Origin: Salinimicrobium catena
GTDB lineage: Bacteria > Bacteroidota > Bacteroidia > Flavobacteriales > Flavobacteriaceae
Direction of reading: 5' to 3'
DNA length: 64,000 nucleotides
Assembly (NCBI RefSeq): GCF_900102915.1
Contig: NZ_FNGG01000001.1
Span: 248,001 to 312,000, forward strand
Shown here in pieces: positions 17,296 to 26,160 of this stretch. The notes under the pieces were generated by a model that was not told the origin of the DNA, did not search any database, and was given only the letters and a program-made list of their open reading frames with translations. A program made the translations under genes and the position numbers. The stretch's first letter is position 1. Each line of letters begins with the position of its first letter.

Positions 17296-17904
17296 ATGAA
17301 AAAACTCTGCTTATGTGTGGCATTCCTTGCCCTGGGCGCCTGTTCCACGCCTAAATATGTATTAACCACCAGTCTTAAAGACCACCAGGGTTCTTCATCT
17401 ATGGGGGGCCAGGTAAGCCATTCTGCTTATACAGGCTATTCTGCCACAGGTCCCACTCACACTTACCACTATTATTCAGAGACTAAGGACTCTTCTTTAA
17501 AGCCTCTTTTGATCCCTGTGCAGACAGTGGAAGATGAAGGGTTCAAAGAGTTCAAATCCTTCGTGTATCTCTGCAACAAAGGAAAGTTCGGCAAAGCCAG
17601 AGAGATTCTGGATCAACAGGAGTTTAAGAACTCTGAAGTAGAGATCTACCTTGAGAGTCTTTTTTTGTTCATGAAAAAAAAGAATGAAGCAAGCCTTGAA
17701 AAGCTTACGACTGCTAAGCCAAATTTAATACCTCTGCATTTTGAATTGCTTAAACTTGACATTCAATATGAAATAAACAAAGGTCCCGACCTGGATAAGC
17801 CTTACTTCATTCAAAAGTACCAGGAGATCATTGACATATATGAACTTAACGAGATCCAATCTGATCTTATAAAGACGAGAATCAAATATCTTCGATATTC
17901 CTAA
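17296..17904 (+). CDS. Lipoprotein of unknown function
   Basis: This 202-residue protein has a lipobox LGACS (Cys16). A Ser/Gly/Tyr/His-rich stretch (SSMGGQVSHSAYTGYSATGPTHTYHYYS) follows, and the remainder is helical, resembling one or two TPR-like hairpins (FVYLCNKGKFGKAREILDQQ). No family was recognised. A second lipoprotein gene follows after 12 bp, so the two are an operon and may act together in the envelope. The start is supported by the signal peptide. Confidence 0.7.
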   Translation: MKKLCLCVAFLALGACSTPKYVLTTSLKDHQGSSSMGGQVSHSAYTGYSATGPTHTYHYYSETKDSSLKPLLIPVQTVEDEGFKEFKSFVYLCNKGKFGKAREILDQQEFKNSEVEIYLESLFLFMKKKNEASLEKLTTAKPNLIPLHFELLKLDIQYEINKGPDLDKPYFIQKYQEIIDIYELNEIQSDLIKTRIKYLRYS

Positions 17905-17916
17905 AAACCAACCAAA

Positions 17917-18705
17917 ATGAAAAAATTCACCTCCCTATTTGTTCTCATGGCCCTGGGTCTGCTATTTACCAATTGCGTTGGGCCCAAGTCTCTGCAAAAA
18001 CAGATAAATCGCACCGCATATGAACCTGTTCTTATCCTGGATTCTGAACAGGTGCCTGAAAAAAGTGATAAGACAATTGCTTTTGAAGTCCTGAATGAAA
18101 GTCCACTCACTCCTGAATCAACTGTTTTCAAGAATGACGGACATTTTTTATACCTGCTCGTCTTTTTCACCTACGAGTATGATATGACAATTACTCTGGG
18201 AGACAATGCTAGCAATCCGACGGCACTTTCCGTTCTGCAAAATTCCTTTTTCGGCACATTTGACAGGTCTGGGTTACTTCAAAGAACTCCTAAGGAAGAG
18301 GGCAGTGAAACAGATTACAAAGCCATAGTAAGGGTTAAAGAACTTGATATTAAGTGCGATTATATGAACAAAGGATTTGGTTTTGGAAGCTTTAGTACAG
18401 CCGAAGCCAAAGCACAGAAATCAGTAGGTAAGATTCTTCTGAATCTTGAACTATATGACCATGAGGGAGCCCTTCTTTTGGAAAAGGATTATGTGGAAAA
18501 CAGGATCATGGATTTTGCCTCAAACACTACTAATTATTCTAAGGTCAAGAAAATGGCCATGAAAAACCTCGTTGAAAACCTCACAGTTACCAGCCAGGCT
18601 GTTGCCCTGGAAATGACCAGGGACATCAATGCCAGCATCCAGGGCCATAAGGAGCTTACGGCCAGTTCTGAGGTTATTAATGAAATTCCTGTAGAAAAGC
18701 AATAA
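17917..18705 (+). CDS. Lipoprotein of unknown function, partner of the preceding lipoprotein
   Basis: The 262-residue product has a lipobox FTNC (Cys20), although Thr-Asn before Cys is less typical than Ala-Gly. The mature part alternates strands and helices, with the segment YKAIVRVKELDIKCDYMNKGFGFGSFSTAEAKAQKSVGKILLNLELYD reminiscent of CsgG/TolB-N-like envelope proteins, but similarity is too weak to name. It lies 12 bp behind the first lipoprotein gene and is followed by an 86-bp gap. The pair probably forms an outer-membrane-associated complex; this is inference from operon layout only. Confidence 0.68.
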   Translation: MKKFTSLFVLMALGLLFTNCVGPKSLQKQINRTAYEPVLILDSEQVPEKSDKTIAFEVLNESPLTPESTVFKNDGHFLYLLVFFTYEYDMTITLGDNASNPTALSVLQNSFFGTFDRSGLLQRTPKEEGSETDYKAIVRVKELDIKCDYMNKGFGFGSFSTAEAKAQKSVGKILLNLELYDHEGALLLEKDYVENRIMDFASNTTNYSKVKKMAMKNLVENLTVTSQAVALEMTRDINASIQGHKELTASSEVINEIPVEKQ

Positions 18706-18791
18706 CCACTCCCATGTGGGCGTGCTGCTAAAACTTAGAATATCTTAGCTGAAATTACATAAAGAATTCCATCACTAGTTTTCTGTACAGC

Positions 18792-19454
18792 ATGAAGTAT
18801 ACCTTTGACACCCTTAGAAATAGATGGGTGATTGCCATAATAACCCTACTGAATGTCTTCATTCCAGCTTTTTTATGGGCATATCTTCGGGATCCACAGT
18901 ACCAGAACTTTTTTCCGGAAGAACTTTACCGGAATAATATTCTGCCAGTGCTTTTATTCATTCTCCCTCCGATTTACTTCATTTCAAACCGCAAGAAATT
19001 CTTTTGGAAAAAAACGGCAATTGAGATCAATGATCAAGCTAAGCAGCTGAAAATAGACGGCACCACATACCTGCTTCAGGAAATTAAGCATTACGAATTC
19101 AGAAGGGGAAGTCTTTTTAATTCTGGCACCCGGGAAAGTTTGCATCTGAAATTTGCTGATAAAACAATCTCTGTCATCCCGTGCTGGTCTTCCGCAGCGA
19201 TCAAAAACTACGATGCTTTTTATCAGCATTTTCTGGTTCAAATGGAAGAGGTTCATCCCGGGAATAAAGAGAGAATTGTGTCCCCTGCTTACAAGATTAC
19301 TTTTGCGATCATTTTGGTAGTTGGCATTTTTTCTTTTTTCTACTTATATAAGAACATGGGAAGAGAGGCTGCTTATGACGTACTTCCGGGCCTATTACTG
19401 GCAGTAGCTATCTTTATTCCTTTCTTTTTTAAAAAGGCAAGAACAAGCAGATAA
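18792..19454 (+). CDS. Membrane protein with a PH-like middle domain, unknown function
   Basis: The 220-residue product has two membrane helices at the N-terminus (about 12-31 and 49-67) and two at the C-terminus (about 169-187 and 196-213). Between them lies a roughly 90-residue cytoplasmic part with alternating strands (AIEINDQAKQLKIDGTTYLL, RESLHLKFADKTISVIPCW), similar to bacterial PH-like domains found between helix pairs. No catalytic motif is visible. It is followed after 45 bases by the DUF6624-like gene, so cotranscription is possible. Confidence 0.65.
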   Translation: MKYTFDTLRNRWVIAIITLLNVFIPAFLWAYLRDPQYQNFFPEELYRNNILPVLLFILPPIYFISNRKKFFWKKTAIEINDQAKQLKIDGTTYLLQEIKHYEFRRGSLFNSGTRESLHLKFADKTISVIPCWSSAAIKNYDAFYQHFLVQMEEVHPGNKERIVSPAYKITFAIILVVGIFSFFYLYKNMGREAAYDVLPGLLLAVAIFIPFFFKKARTSR

Positions 19455-19499
19455 TTCCCCATGGCTTATTCAGGAACAACTAAAAAGAAGTACTTTCAA

Positions 19500-20162
19500 A
19501 TGAAAAATTTCTTATTACTATTACTCTTAATTGGCTCATTACATGCAAGCGCCCAGCAGATCAATACCAAATTAAAACAACAGCTGGACTCTATAATGCA
19601 AGTGGACCAGGAACTCAGAAAACTCTTCACCTCTATTCCGCAGGAAGAAAAAGAGGTGATCCTGGAAAAATTCGGTTATACAGCTAAAGACCTCGAGCAA
19701 AAAGGCTGGGAGATCGTTGCGAAACAGGATACTATACATATTCATCGGGTAAAAGAGATCATCTCCAGCTATGGTTACCCCGGAAAGTCCTTGGTAGGGA
19801 CCCCAACAAATAAGGCCGCCTGGTACGTGATCCAGCATTCCAACCAGCTGGAGAAATTTTTTCCTCTTATTCAAAAAGCGGGTGAGGAAAAGGAAATACC
19901 CATGACCCTTGTCGCCACCATGGAAGACAGAATACTGATGTACCGCGGAGAGGAACAGAAATACGGTACCCAGTTAAAAAGTGGAGTAATAAATGACCCT
20001 GAAACAGGGGAAAGAAAATGGCAGTTCTACTTTTGGCCTATCAGATCGCCCGAAAAGGTAAATGCGCTGAGAGAACAGGTGGGTTTTGAGAGAAGCATTG
20101 AAGAATACGCGGAATCTATGAACGTTACTTATAAAAAGCTGAAATTGGAAGATGTAAAATAG
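19500..20162 (+). CDS. Secreted DUF6624-like protein
   Basis: An upstream ATG at 19461 is in frame, but the ATG at 19500 starts a clean signal peptide (MKNFLLLLLLIGSLHASAQ), so 19500 is chosen, giving 220 residues. The mature part has a helical start (LKQQLDSIMQVDQELRKLF), then YGYPGKSLVG and AAWYVIQHSNQLEKFFPLIQ, then a late strand region with EEQKYGTQLKSG, a pattern I associate with the DUF6624 family of Bacteroidota. Function is unknown. It stands alone before the TSUP permease gene. Confidence 0.72.
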   Translation: MKNFLLLLLLIGSLHASAQQINTKLKQQLDSIMQVDQELRKLFTSIPQEEKEVILEKFGYTAKDLEQKGWEIVAKQDTIHIHRVKEIISSYGYPGKSLVGTPTNKAAWYVIQHSNQLEKFFPLIQKAGEEKEIPMTLVATMEDRILMYRGEEQKYGTQLKSGVINDPETGERKWQFYFWPIRSPEKVNALREQVGFERSIEEYAESMNVTYKKLKLEDVK

Positions 20163-20203
20163 CTTGGGAATATTTAAGTTTGGCTTAAACAGGACCACAT
20201 CCC

Positions 20204-20980
20204 ATGCTGGAATATTTCATTATTTGTCTTTTCGCGCTCCTGGCTTCGGGCCTGACCTTTTTTTCGGGATTTGGTCTGGGCACCATCCTCCTGCCGGTTT
20301 TCGCGCTGTTCTTTCCGGTTGATATCTCGGTGGCACTGGTGGCCATTGTGCATTTCCTGAACAACCTTTTTAAGCTTAGTCTGATAGGGAAAAAAGCCAA
20401 TAAACAGGTGCTGCTGAAATTTGGGGCGCCGGCCATCCTGGCTGCCTTTGCAGGGGCTTACCTGCTCACGCTGCTCTCAGAAACCGAGCCCCTTCTAAGT
20501 TACTCCCTGGCAGGCCGCAGCTTTGACATCACTCCGCTAAAACTGGTGATCGCTTTACTATTGTTCGTTTTTGCCCTTTTTGACATCATACCCAAACTGG
20601 TCAAACTGAATCTCGAACCAAAATACTTGCCGCTGGGCGGCACCTTGAGCGGATTCTTCGGCGGCCTATCCGGTCACCAGGGGGCTTTACGCACGGCTTT
20701 TCTCATCAGGGCAGGCCTCTCAAAAGAAGCTTTTATCGGCACCGGCATCGCCATATCGGTGCTCATCGATATTTCGAGGTTAACGGTATATTCCGCAGAC
20801 ATTCTCAGGACCGGTGACAGCATCGATTACGCCCTGTTGCTTGCCGCAACCCTATCTGCTTTTACAGGTGCCGTCATTGGCCACCGGGTGCTTAAAAAGA
20901 TCACCATCGAAACCCTGCATCTGGCCGTGGGAATTATGCTCCTGGTTTTTTCTGTGCTGCTTGCTGCCGGCATAGTGTGA
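20204..20980 (+). CDS. TauE/SafE (TSUP) family permease
   Basis: The 258-residue product is a polytopic membrane protein with about seven or eight helices. The TSUP repeat is seen at the N-terminus (FSGFGLGTILLPVFALFFPVDISVALVAIVHFLNN) and again after the middle (LSGFFGGLSGHQGALRTAFLI), which is the two-fold internal repeat of the family. TSUP proteins export sulphite, sulphoacetate or related organosulphur compounds or import sulphate-like anions; the substrate cannot be told here, because no sulphur gene is adjacent. Length is normal for the family. Confidence 0.88.
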   Translation: MLEYFIICLFALLASGLTFFSGFGLGTILLPVFALFFPVDISVALVAIVHFLNNLFKLSLIGKKANKQVLLKFGAPAILAAFAGAYLLTLLSETEPLLSYSLAGRSFDITPLKLVIALLLFVFALFDIIPKLVKLNLEPKYLPLGGTLSGFFGGLSGHQGALRTAFLIRAGLSKEAFIGTGIAISVLIDISRLTVYSADILRTGDSIDYALLLAATLSAFTGAVIGHRVLKKITIETLHLAVGIMLLVFSVLLAAGIV

Positions 20981-21074
20981 TAAAGCAATTATTATGGGCA
21001 GGACCGCCCTTTCTTTAGAAAATGTTAAATTTGTGGTGAACCAGCCTTAGTTAGAGGCAAAACGAGCAATAAAT

Positions 21075-22319
21075 TTGGAAAATTCTATCCGCCCAACGGC
21101 GAAAAGCAAACGCATCGATCTTTTAGATGTTTATCGCGGTTTTGCCCTGCTGGGCATCTTTGTAGTGAACATCGTGATCATGAACTCCACTTTCCTCAAC
21201 CAGGATGAATTTGCTAAGCAGTGGACCTCGGGCATTGATCAGTTTGCTGAACGCGTGCTGCAGCTTTTCTTTTATACAAAGTTCTTTCCTATCTTTTCTT
21301 TGTTGTTCGGGCTTGGGATCTCTATGCAGGCCCTGAAGCTGAAAGCAAAAAACAAGCTTTCGTTTTCCTTTTTTGGCCGAAGAATGTTCTTCCTGTTTCT
21401 CATAGGGGTGGGACATATCCTTTTCCTTTGGTCTGGCGATGTGGTGCACCTTTATGCCCTGCTGGGCCTCTTCGTCACGCTGCTCCTTTCACGATCAAAT
21501 AAGATCATCCTCTTTCTTTCAGGTTTCTTCCTCTTATTTCCTTTTTACGATGAGGTGCTTTTTTATCTCTTCGGAAAAATGAATTTTGATCCGGGAAGGT
21601 TCCTGAGCGGTTTTGATGGAGCTGAAGTGAACAGGGTGATCAACCACGGCTCTTACCTGGAAGGTTTAAAACTAAGGGCACTGGAGTATATGGCCAACCT
21701 GCCCATGCTTCTTGGTTTTCTTGCCCCGCTCGCTCTCTCCATGTTCCTGCTGGGCTTATACCTGGGGAAGAACCGCATTTACGATTCCCTTGAAAGTTAT
21801 ATTACAAAGATCAGGACTCCAATGCTCATTTTAGGGCTAATAACCAACGTATACAGAATTCTTTTCCTGTTCGTGTTACCAGATTACGGAATGTACTCCA
21901 ACGATCTTCTGCGACCTTATTTTATAAAAGCCATGGTGCTTTCAGATGTTTTCATGGGGCTGTTCTACCTGTGGATCATTGGCTGGTTGTGGTATAATAC
22001 GAAGTTGAAATTTCTTCTGAAGCCGTTGCGACATGCCGGACGTATGGCACTCACCAATTACCTTATGCAAAGTGTGATAGGACTCCTTCTGTTTTCCTCG
22101 GTCGGATTTTCACTTTATGAAACCATGAGCCCCTCACAGACTCTTTCTGTTGCCACAGCCGTTTTTGCCTTCCAGGTGCTCTACAGCAAACTCTGGCTTA
22201 GCTACTTCAAGTATGGACCTATGGAATGGCTATGGAGAAGCCTTACCTACAAAAAGGCCTTGCCTATTACCAGATCCAGTAAAAAAGAAATTCCCGAGGC
22301 AAAAGAAGGCGCTCTGTAA
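21075..22319 (+). CDS. DUF418 family membrane protein
   Basis: The 414-residue product has the N-terminal DUF418 signature RIDLLDVYRGFALLGIFVVNIVIM and about eight to ten helices, and ends with the DUF418 core (RHAGRMALTNYLMQSVIGLLLF, LWLSYFKYGPMEWLWRSLTY). The reading frame has no ATG before the conserved signature, so the start is the TTG at 21075; the next Met is inside the first helix. Some members relate to YeiB and to acyltransferase_3 transporters, but no activity is established. It is convergent with the epimerase-like gene, with only nine bases between the stops. Confidence 0.85.
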   Translation: MENSIRPTAKSKRIDLLDVYRGFALLGIFVVNIVIMNSTFLNQDEFAKQWTSGIDQFAERVLQLFFYTKFFPIFSLLFGLGISMQALKLKAKNKLSFSFFGRRMFFLFLIGVGHILFLWSGDVVHLYALLGLFVTLLLSRSNKIILFLSGFFLLFPFYDEVLFYLFGKMNFDPGRFLSGFDGAEVNRVINHGSYLEGLKLRALEYMANLPMLLGFLAPLALSMFLLGLYLGKNRIYDSLESYITKIRTPMLILGLITNVYRILFLFVLPDYGMYSNDLLRPYFIKAMVLSDVFMGLFYLWIIGWLWYNTKLKFLLKPLRHAGRMALTNYLMQSVIGLLLFSSVGFSLYETMSPSQTLSVATAVFAFQVLYSKLWLSYFKYGPMEWLWRSLTYKKALPITRSSKKEIPEAKEGAL

Positions 22320-22328
22320 CAAGCCGGT

Positions 22329-23144
22329 TTATATCGGTTGCTTGAACTCATAATCAAGCTCCCGCATCGCTTTAGATGCGGAAATGATCTTTCCTGCGGA
22401 AGGTTTTGAGTGATCAAAGAGCGGTGGTTCCAGCCCCAGTTCCTTTGCTTTTTTCTGATAGTATTCTTCCCGCGGAGGGCTAAGCGGATAAACAGCGTTG
22501 AACACCTCTCCAAAAACCTCTTTTTCGAGGATCTTTAGAATGATCCCGATGCAGTCTTCCTGATGGATCAGGTTGACCGGCCCCAGCGGATTGGAAAGGT
22601 TTTTTCTGCCCGCCAGGTACTTTACAGGATGCCGTTGAGGCCCGAACAATCCGCCAAACCTCAGCACCGTGGTCTCAAAAAAAGGATTTTTCATTAATAT
22701 TTTTTCCGCGGCAGCAAGTTCTTTTCCGCCGCGGGATGTGGCGTTGGGCGCAGCAGCTTCGGTGTAGATCTTAAAGCTTTCGGTTTCTGCGTACACTGAA
22801 ATAGAGCTCACAAAAAGCACTTTTTTGACCTTCGCTTTTTCAATTTCTTCGGAAAGCTTTTTAATTCCACCCGAAAAATTGAAATTCGGATCCTTTCTCA
22901 GCCCCGGCGGAATGTCCACGATCAGCACGTCTGTTTCTGCCAAAAATCCGCTGATGTCCCCCGAAATACCTTCCGCAGCCACTTTTACGAGGTAAGGCTG
23001 AATGCCTTCAGCTTTCAAACTGTCGAGCTTTGCTTCAGAAGTAGTGGAACCCTTTACCGAAGAACCTTTTTTCAGCAGCATTTTCGCCAGCGGCAAACCC
23101 AGCCAGCCGGTTCCTAAAATAGCGATGTTCTTCTTATCTGACAT
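22329..23144 (-). CDS. NAD(P)-dependent epimerase/dehydratase-like protein (YeeZ-like)
   Basis: Starting at the ATG at 23144, the 271-residue protein opens with KNIAILGTGWLGLPLAKMLL, an NAD(P)-binding GxGxxG motif of the extended SDR type. It continues with VLIVDIPPG, VLFVSSISVYAE (catalytic-site strand), GGLFGPQRHPVKYLAGRKN and VNLIHQEDCIGIILKIL. YeeZ-type proteins are poorly characterised relatives of sugar nucleotide epimerases; the usual YxxxK is not obvious. The frame stays open upstream to 23198, but those codons are read from a spacer repeat and are rejected. The M28 peptidase gene lies 92 bases upstream on the same strand. Confidence 0.82.
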   Translation of the reverse strand: MSDKKNIAILGTGWLGLPLAKMLLKKGSSVKGSTTSEAKLDSLKAEGIQPYLVKVAAEGISGDISGFLAETDVLIVDIPPGLRKDPNFNFSGGIKKLSEEIEKAKVKKVLFVSSISVYAETESFKIYTEAAAPNATSRGGKELAAAEKILMKNPFFETTVLRFGGLFGPQRHPVKYLAGRKNLSNPLGPVNLIHQEDCIGIILKILEKEVFGEVFNAVYPLSPPREEYYQKKAKELGLEPPLFDHSKPSAGKIISASKAMRELDYEFKQPI

Positions 23145-23151
23145 GATTCCT

Positions 23152-23193
23152 GGGGATTGGTGATTAGGGATTTGGAATTTGGAATTTGGTGCT
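23152..23193. repeat. Heptad repeat: six units of 7 bp
   Basis: The spacer between the M28 and epimerase-like genes reads GGGGATT, GGTGATT, AGGGATT, TGGAATT, TGGAATT, TGGTGCT without a break in the 7-base period. Only the first bases of each unit vary. It is not coding. Confidence 0.75.
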
Positions 23194-23236
23194 TTCAAAC
23201 CGTATCTTTTCTCTTCTCTCTATTCTATTTTCTATA

Positions 23237-25552
23237 TTATTCCAACTTAAAAGAACTCTTCAGGATCACCGCATCATTCAGCACGAAAGGCCTGGGGATC
23301 ATTTCTGGCCCACGGGGCTCCACGTCGAGTTGCGGGTGGTCAAAAAGATCATAAGCAGATTCATATAACTGAATTGTAGGGTGCATTCCCTTCTCCACCG
23401 CCATTACCAGCCTCAGGGTGTCGCGGCTCACCGGATAATACTCCAGCAACCGGTCGTTCCATCGGTTCTTGAAAACATGCAGCTCACTGAATTCCGGCTG
23501 CAGCTTTGGCGCTTCATTTCCGTTGGCAGTAAAACTTCGGAAGTCAAAATTCCTGTCCAGGTACAGCTCTAAACGGTTGATCTGCCGGTTAGGTGCGATC
23601 TTTACCGAATAAGCATCTTCTTCAGGATTGATCGAGGCTTTTTTCTCTACACTTATAAAAGGAGCCGGCACCTCCACTTTGGGAGCCACGGCTGTATGCC
23701 TGAAGGCTGATCCGTACTTACTGCTGAACTCAGGCTTTTCAGAAACTACTTCGGAAGCATTTTCAAAGTAAGGCGCATTCCACTCATCAAGTTGATGATC
23801 ATACGAATTCCAGGTAGCCACATCTCTTTCTTTGTCATACACGTAAACCAGGCTGTTTGGCCGTGGTCTTTCCGCAGAAAAATCGGCTGTGAAATGCGCT
23901 ACCATAAAGAACACGAGGAAGGTCAGAAAACTCAAAAAACCGAGCAACTGAAGTTTGCTGTAGCGGGAAAAAACCGGCCACAAAAGCACCCATAGCAATA
24001 CCGTCAAAATTGCGGTCACAAAAATGATCTTTAGCCCCAAGGCTACCGGAAAACGTACCGTAAAATCTGTAAAGAGGAAGATGGCGGGCAAACTCAGAAG
24101 TGCCTGCACAGGCAGTTCTAATCTGGGCTTTTTCAGCATCAGGAACAGCTGGATAATTCCGAAGAAGACCGGAACGATGAAATAGGCTGCTCCCTGAAGG
24201 AACACTGCTACAAGCAGGCTCAAAAGAAGCCAGAAAAACAGCGGGGCCACAAAAAGAGCAGCTTCGTTTCCGGGCTTCCTGAAGGCATTATAAATGTAAA
24301 GCGCTACAGCCAGACTCAGAAAGGCTGCTGCAGCAATGTAAAAATAGCCGTTGTAGGTGAAGCCATGCTCCATCTCCAGGTACTGCGGATACAGGTACAA
24401 CGCCAGCTCCCACAGGCCATAACTCAGCAATCCCCCAAGCACAAGCGAAAGCAGCAGGGGCAAAGATCCTTTGAACACCGCCGAAATTTGCAGGTGCTTT
24501 TTATAGAAACCGAAACCAATAACCGCAAGGAAGCCCACTGCAGCCAGCAGCAGCATGGGCCAGATCCAGGAGAACGGGTACATGACCAGGTCCAACACCG
24601 GAAGATTGAAAAATATCATATCTTCTTCAGAACTCATATCTTCTAAGGAGTTGTGGCTAAAATAATTCAGCAACGGCATGAGGTATTCACCCTGGTGCGC
24701 GAGGCTGTTGATGTCCAGGTTAACAGGCAGATCTGTCGCGGTGTGGTAGTCGAAATGATCGTCAATAAAGGCAAAATTGAATCCGTTGATATTTCCCTGC
24801 TCCCGCATCACAGTAAGGTCTGTATCGTTGGGCATCATCTTATAAATGCTGTACACGAGGGAATTCCCCACGGGATATTCCACCCCGGCTTCCAGAAATT
24901 CTTCCAGCAGCCTGCGATTACCATCATTGGTTTCCAGGAACATTAAGGAATCGCCACCGCTTCCGCGGGACTCGAAATTGAGGACTAGGCCAACATCTTT
25001 GGCCCAGGGATGTTCTTCCACAAAAATATCGGCCCCATTAAGACCAAGTTCTTCAGCATCGGAAAATAGCAGGATAATATCATTTTTCGGGGTTTTTCCG
25101 GAGGCTAAAAAAGCGCGTACGCCTTCCAGGATGGTCGCTATTCCACTGCCGGCGTCACTGGCTCCAAAAGAGGAATGCATGGCAGAGTCGTAATGCGTGA
25201 GCAGTAAGAGCGACTTGCCATTACCCGAACCTTCTATGCGGGCAAGAATGTTCTGCGGACGGGTGAGCAGTCCCTTCTTGTTGAGAGAATAGGCTTCCTG
25301 CGTCTGCACCAGAAGCCCCATTTTTTCAAGTTCTGAAACTATATAATTCCGCACTTTTCGGTGGGCAGCGCTGCCAACATAATGAGGTTCCTGAGCCAAA
25401 GCCTCTACATGCGAAAAAGCCCTTTTTACCGAGAATTCTTCCGCAGGAATATCCTGCTGCAGTTCAACATGAGGACCTGTTCCGTAGAAACTCCAGAAGA
25501 TGGCAGCAACAAGGATAAGAAAGGAAAGGAGGGCTTGAATTTTTTTGCTCAT
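23237..25552 (-). CDS. M28 family zinc aminopeptidase with C-terminal membrane domain
   Basis: This 771-residue protein has an N-terminal membrane anchor (about 5-22) and an M28 catalytic domain to about residue 320. Zinc-site residues are visible: His120 and Asp122 in LLTHYDS, Asp133 in ASDAGSG, the Glu pair at 167-168 in SDAEELG, and Glu194 in LNFESRG. The central part has about eight to nine transmembrane helices (roughly 335-580), and the last 170 residues are a beta-rich soluble domain. This layout resembles the eukaryotic ER aminopeptidase Fxna/ERMP1 and is common in Bacteroidota. It should cleave peptides on the periplasmic face; the role of the membrane domain is unknown. It is monocistronic or leads into the epimerase-like gene. 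Confidence 0.88.
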   Translation of the reverse strand: MSKKIQALLSFLILVAAIFWSFYGTGPHVELQQDIPAEEFSVKRAFSHVEALAQEPHYVGSAAHRKVRNYIVSELEKMGLLVQTQEAYSLNKKGLLTRPQNILARIEGSGNGKSLLLLTHYDSAMHSSFGASDAGSGIATILEGVRAFLASGKTPKNDIILLFSDAEELGLNGADIFVEEHPWAKDVGLVLNFESRGSGGDSLMFLETNDGNRRLLEEFLEAGVEYPVGNSLVYSIYKMMPNDTDLTVMREQGNINGFNFAFIDDHFDYHTATDLPVNLDINSLAHQGEYLMPLLNYFSHNSLEDMSSEEDMIFFNLPVLDLVMYPFSWIWPMLLLAAVGFLAVIGFGFYKKHLQISAVFKGSLPLLLSLVLGGLLSYGLWELALYLYPQYLEMEHGFTYNGYFYIAAAAFLSLAVALYIYNAFRKPGNEAALFVAPLFFWLLLSLLVAVFLQGAAYFIVPVFFGIIQLFLMLKKPRLELPVQALLSLPAIFLFTDFTVRFPVALGLKIIFVTAILTVLLWVLLWPVFSRYSKLQLLGFLSFLTFLVFFMVAHFTADFSAERPRPNSLVYVYDKERDVATWNSYDHQLDEWNAPYFENASEVVSEKPEFSSKYGSAFRHTAVAPKVEVPAPFISVEKKASINPEEDAYSVKIAPNRQINRLELYLDRNFDFRSFTANGNEAPKLQPEFSELHVFKNRWNDRLLEYYPVSRDTLRLVMAVEKGMHPTIQLYESAYDLFDHPQLDVEPRGPEMIPRPFVLNDAVILKSSFKLE

Positions 25553-25692
25553 AAGCCAAATATATTTAAAAGACAGGCAAGGAATAAAGCTTTCAGCTAC
25601 AATATCTTAAATAATTGCTAATTGTCTTTTTGAGATTCGGAAATTTCAGGCAAAATATCTATTTTAAGAACTAATAATCAAAGACTTATGTT

Positions 25693-26160
25693 ATGGGAAT
25701 AAAAAGTTTTCAGGGAAGAAGAGCGGAGCCCGAAAAAGTGGAAACGGCCTCTGTATCGGTCTCAGATTATATGTCCACTAACCTGGTCACTTTTACTGAA
25801 GACCAGTCTATCTATGAAGTGATGGAACTGCTTATGAAGCATAGTATCTCTGGTGGATGTGTGGTCGACGAAAAGAACAACCTGGTTGGGGTCATTTCTG
25901 AAGGGGATTGTATGAAACATATTTCGGACTGTCGATATTATAATATGCCAGACGATCACAATACCGTAAAGCAACGAATGACCTGCCATGTGGAGACCAT
26001 AGACGCTAACATGAACGTACTCGATGCCGCCAAGAAATTCATTGAGTGCAAATTCCGTAGGTTTCCCATCGTGAAAGACGGGAAATTGATTGGCCAGATC
26101 AGTCAGCGTGATGTATTACGCGCAGCCTTGAATCTCAAGGGAGACAACTGGCATTCTTAG
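25693..26160 (+). CDS. CBS-domain pair protein
   Basis: The 155-residue product is essentially two CBS domains: the first from about 25 to 85 (VSVSDYMSTNLVTFTEDQS, GGCVVDEKNNLVGVISEGD), the second from about 95 to 150 (MTCHVETIDANMNVLDAAKKFI, RRFPIVKDGKLIGQISQRDVLRA). Such stand-alone Bateman modules bind adenosine nucleotides and regulate partner proteins; the partner is unknown. It has its own 140-bp upstream spacer. Its TAG stop overlaps the stop of the convergent gene (TTAG at 26157-26160), leaving no room for a terminator between the two. Confidence 0.88.
   Translation: MGIKSFQGRRAEPEKVETASVSVSDYMSTNLVTFTEDQSIYEVMELLMKHSISGGCVVDEKNNLVGVISEGDCMKHISDCRYYNMPDDHNTVKQRMTCHVETIDANMNVLDAAKKFIECKFRRFPIVKDGKLIGQISQRDVLRAALNLKGDNWHS

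Noticed and set aside
18706-18725. Terminator after the lipoprotein pair
   Set aside because: CCCATGTGGG is a short palindrome without a T run, so it was not called.
25557-25564. Promoter box CAAATATA before the M28 gene
   Set aside because: It matches the -7 pattern on the minus strand but would start transcription at the ATG itself, so it was not called.
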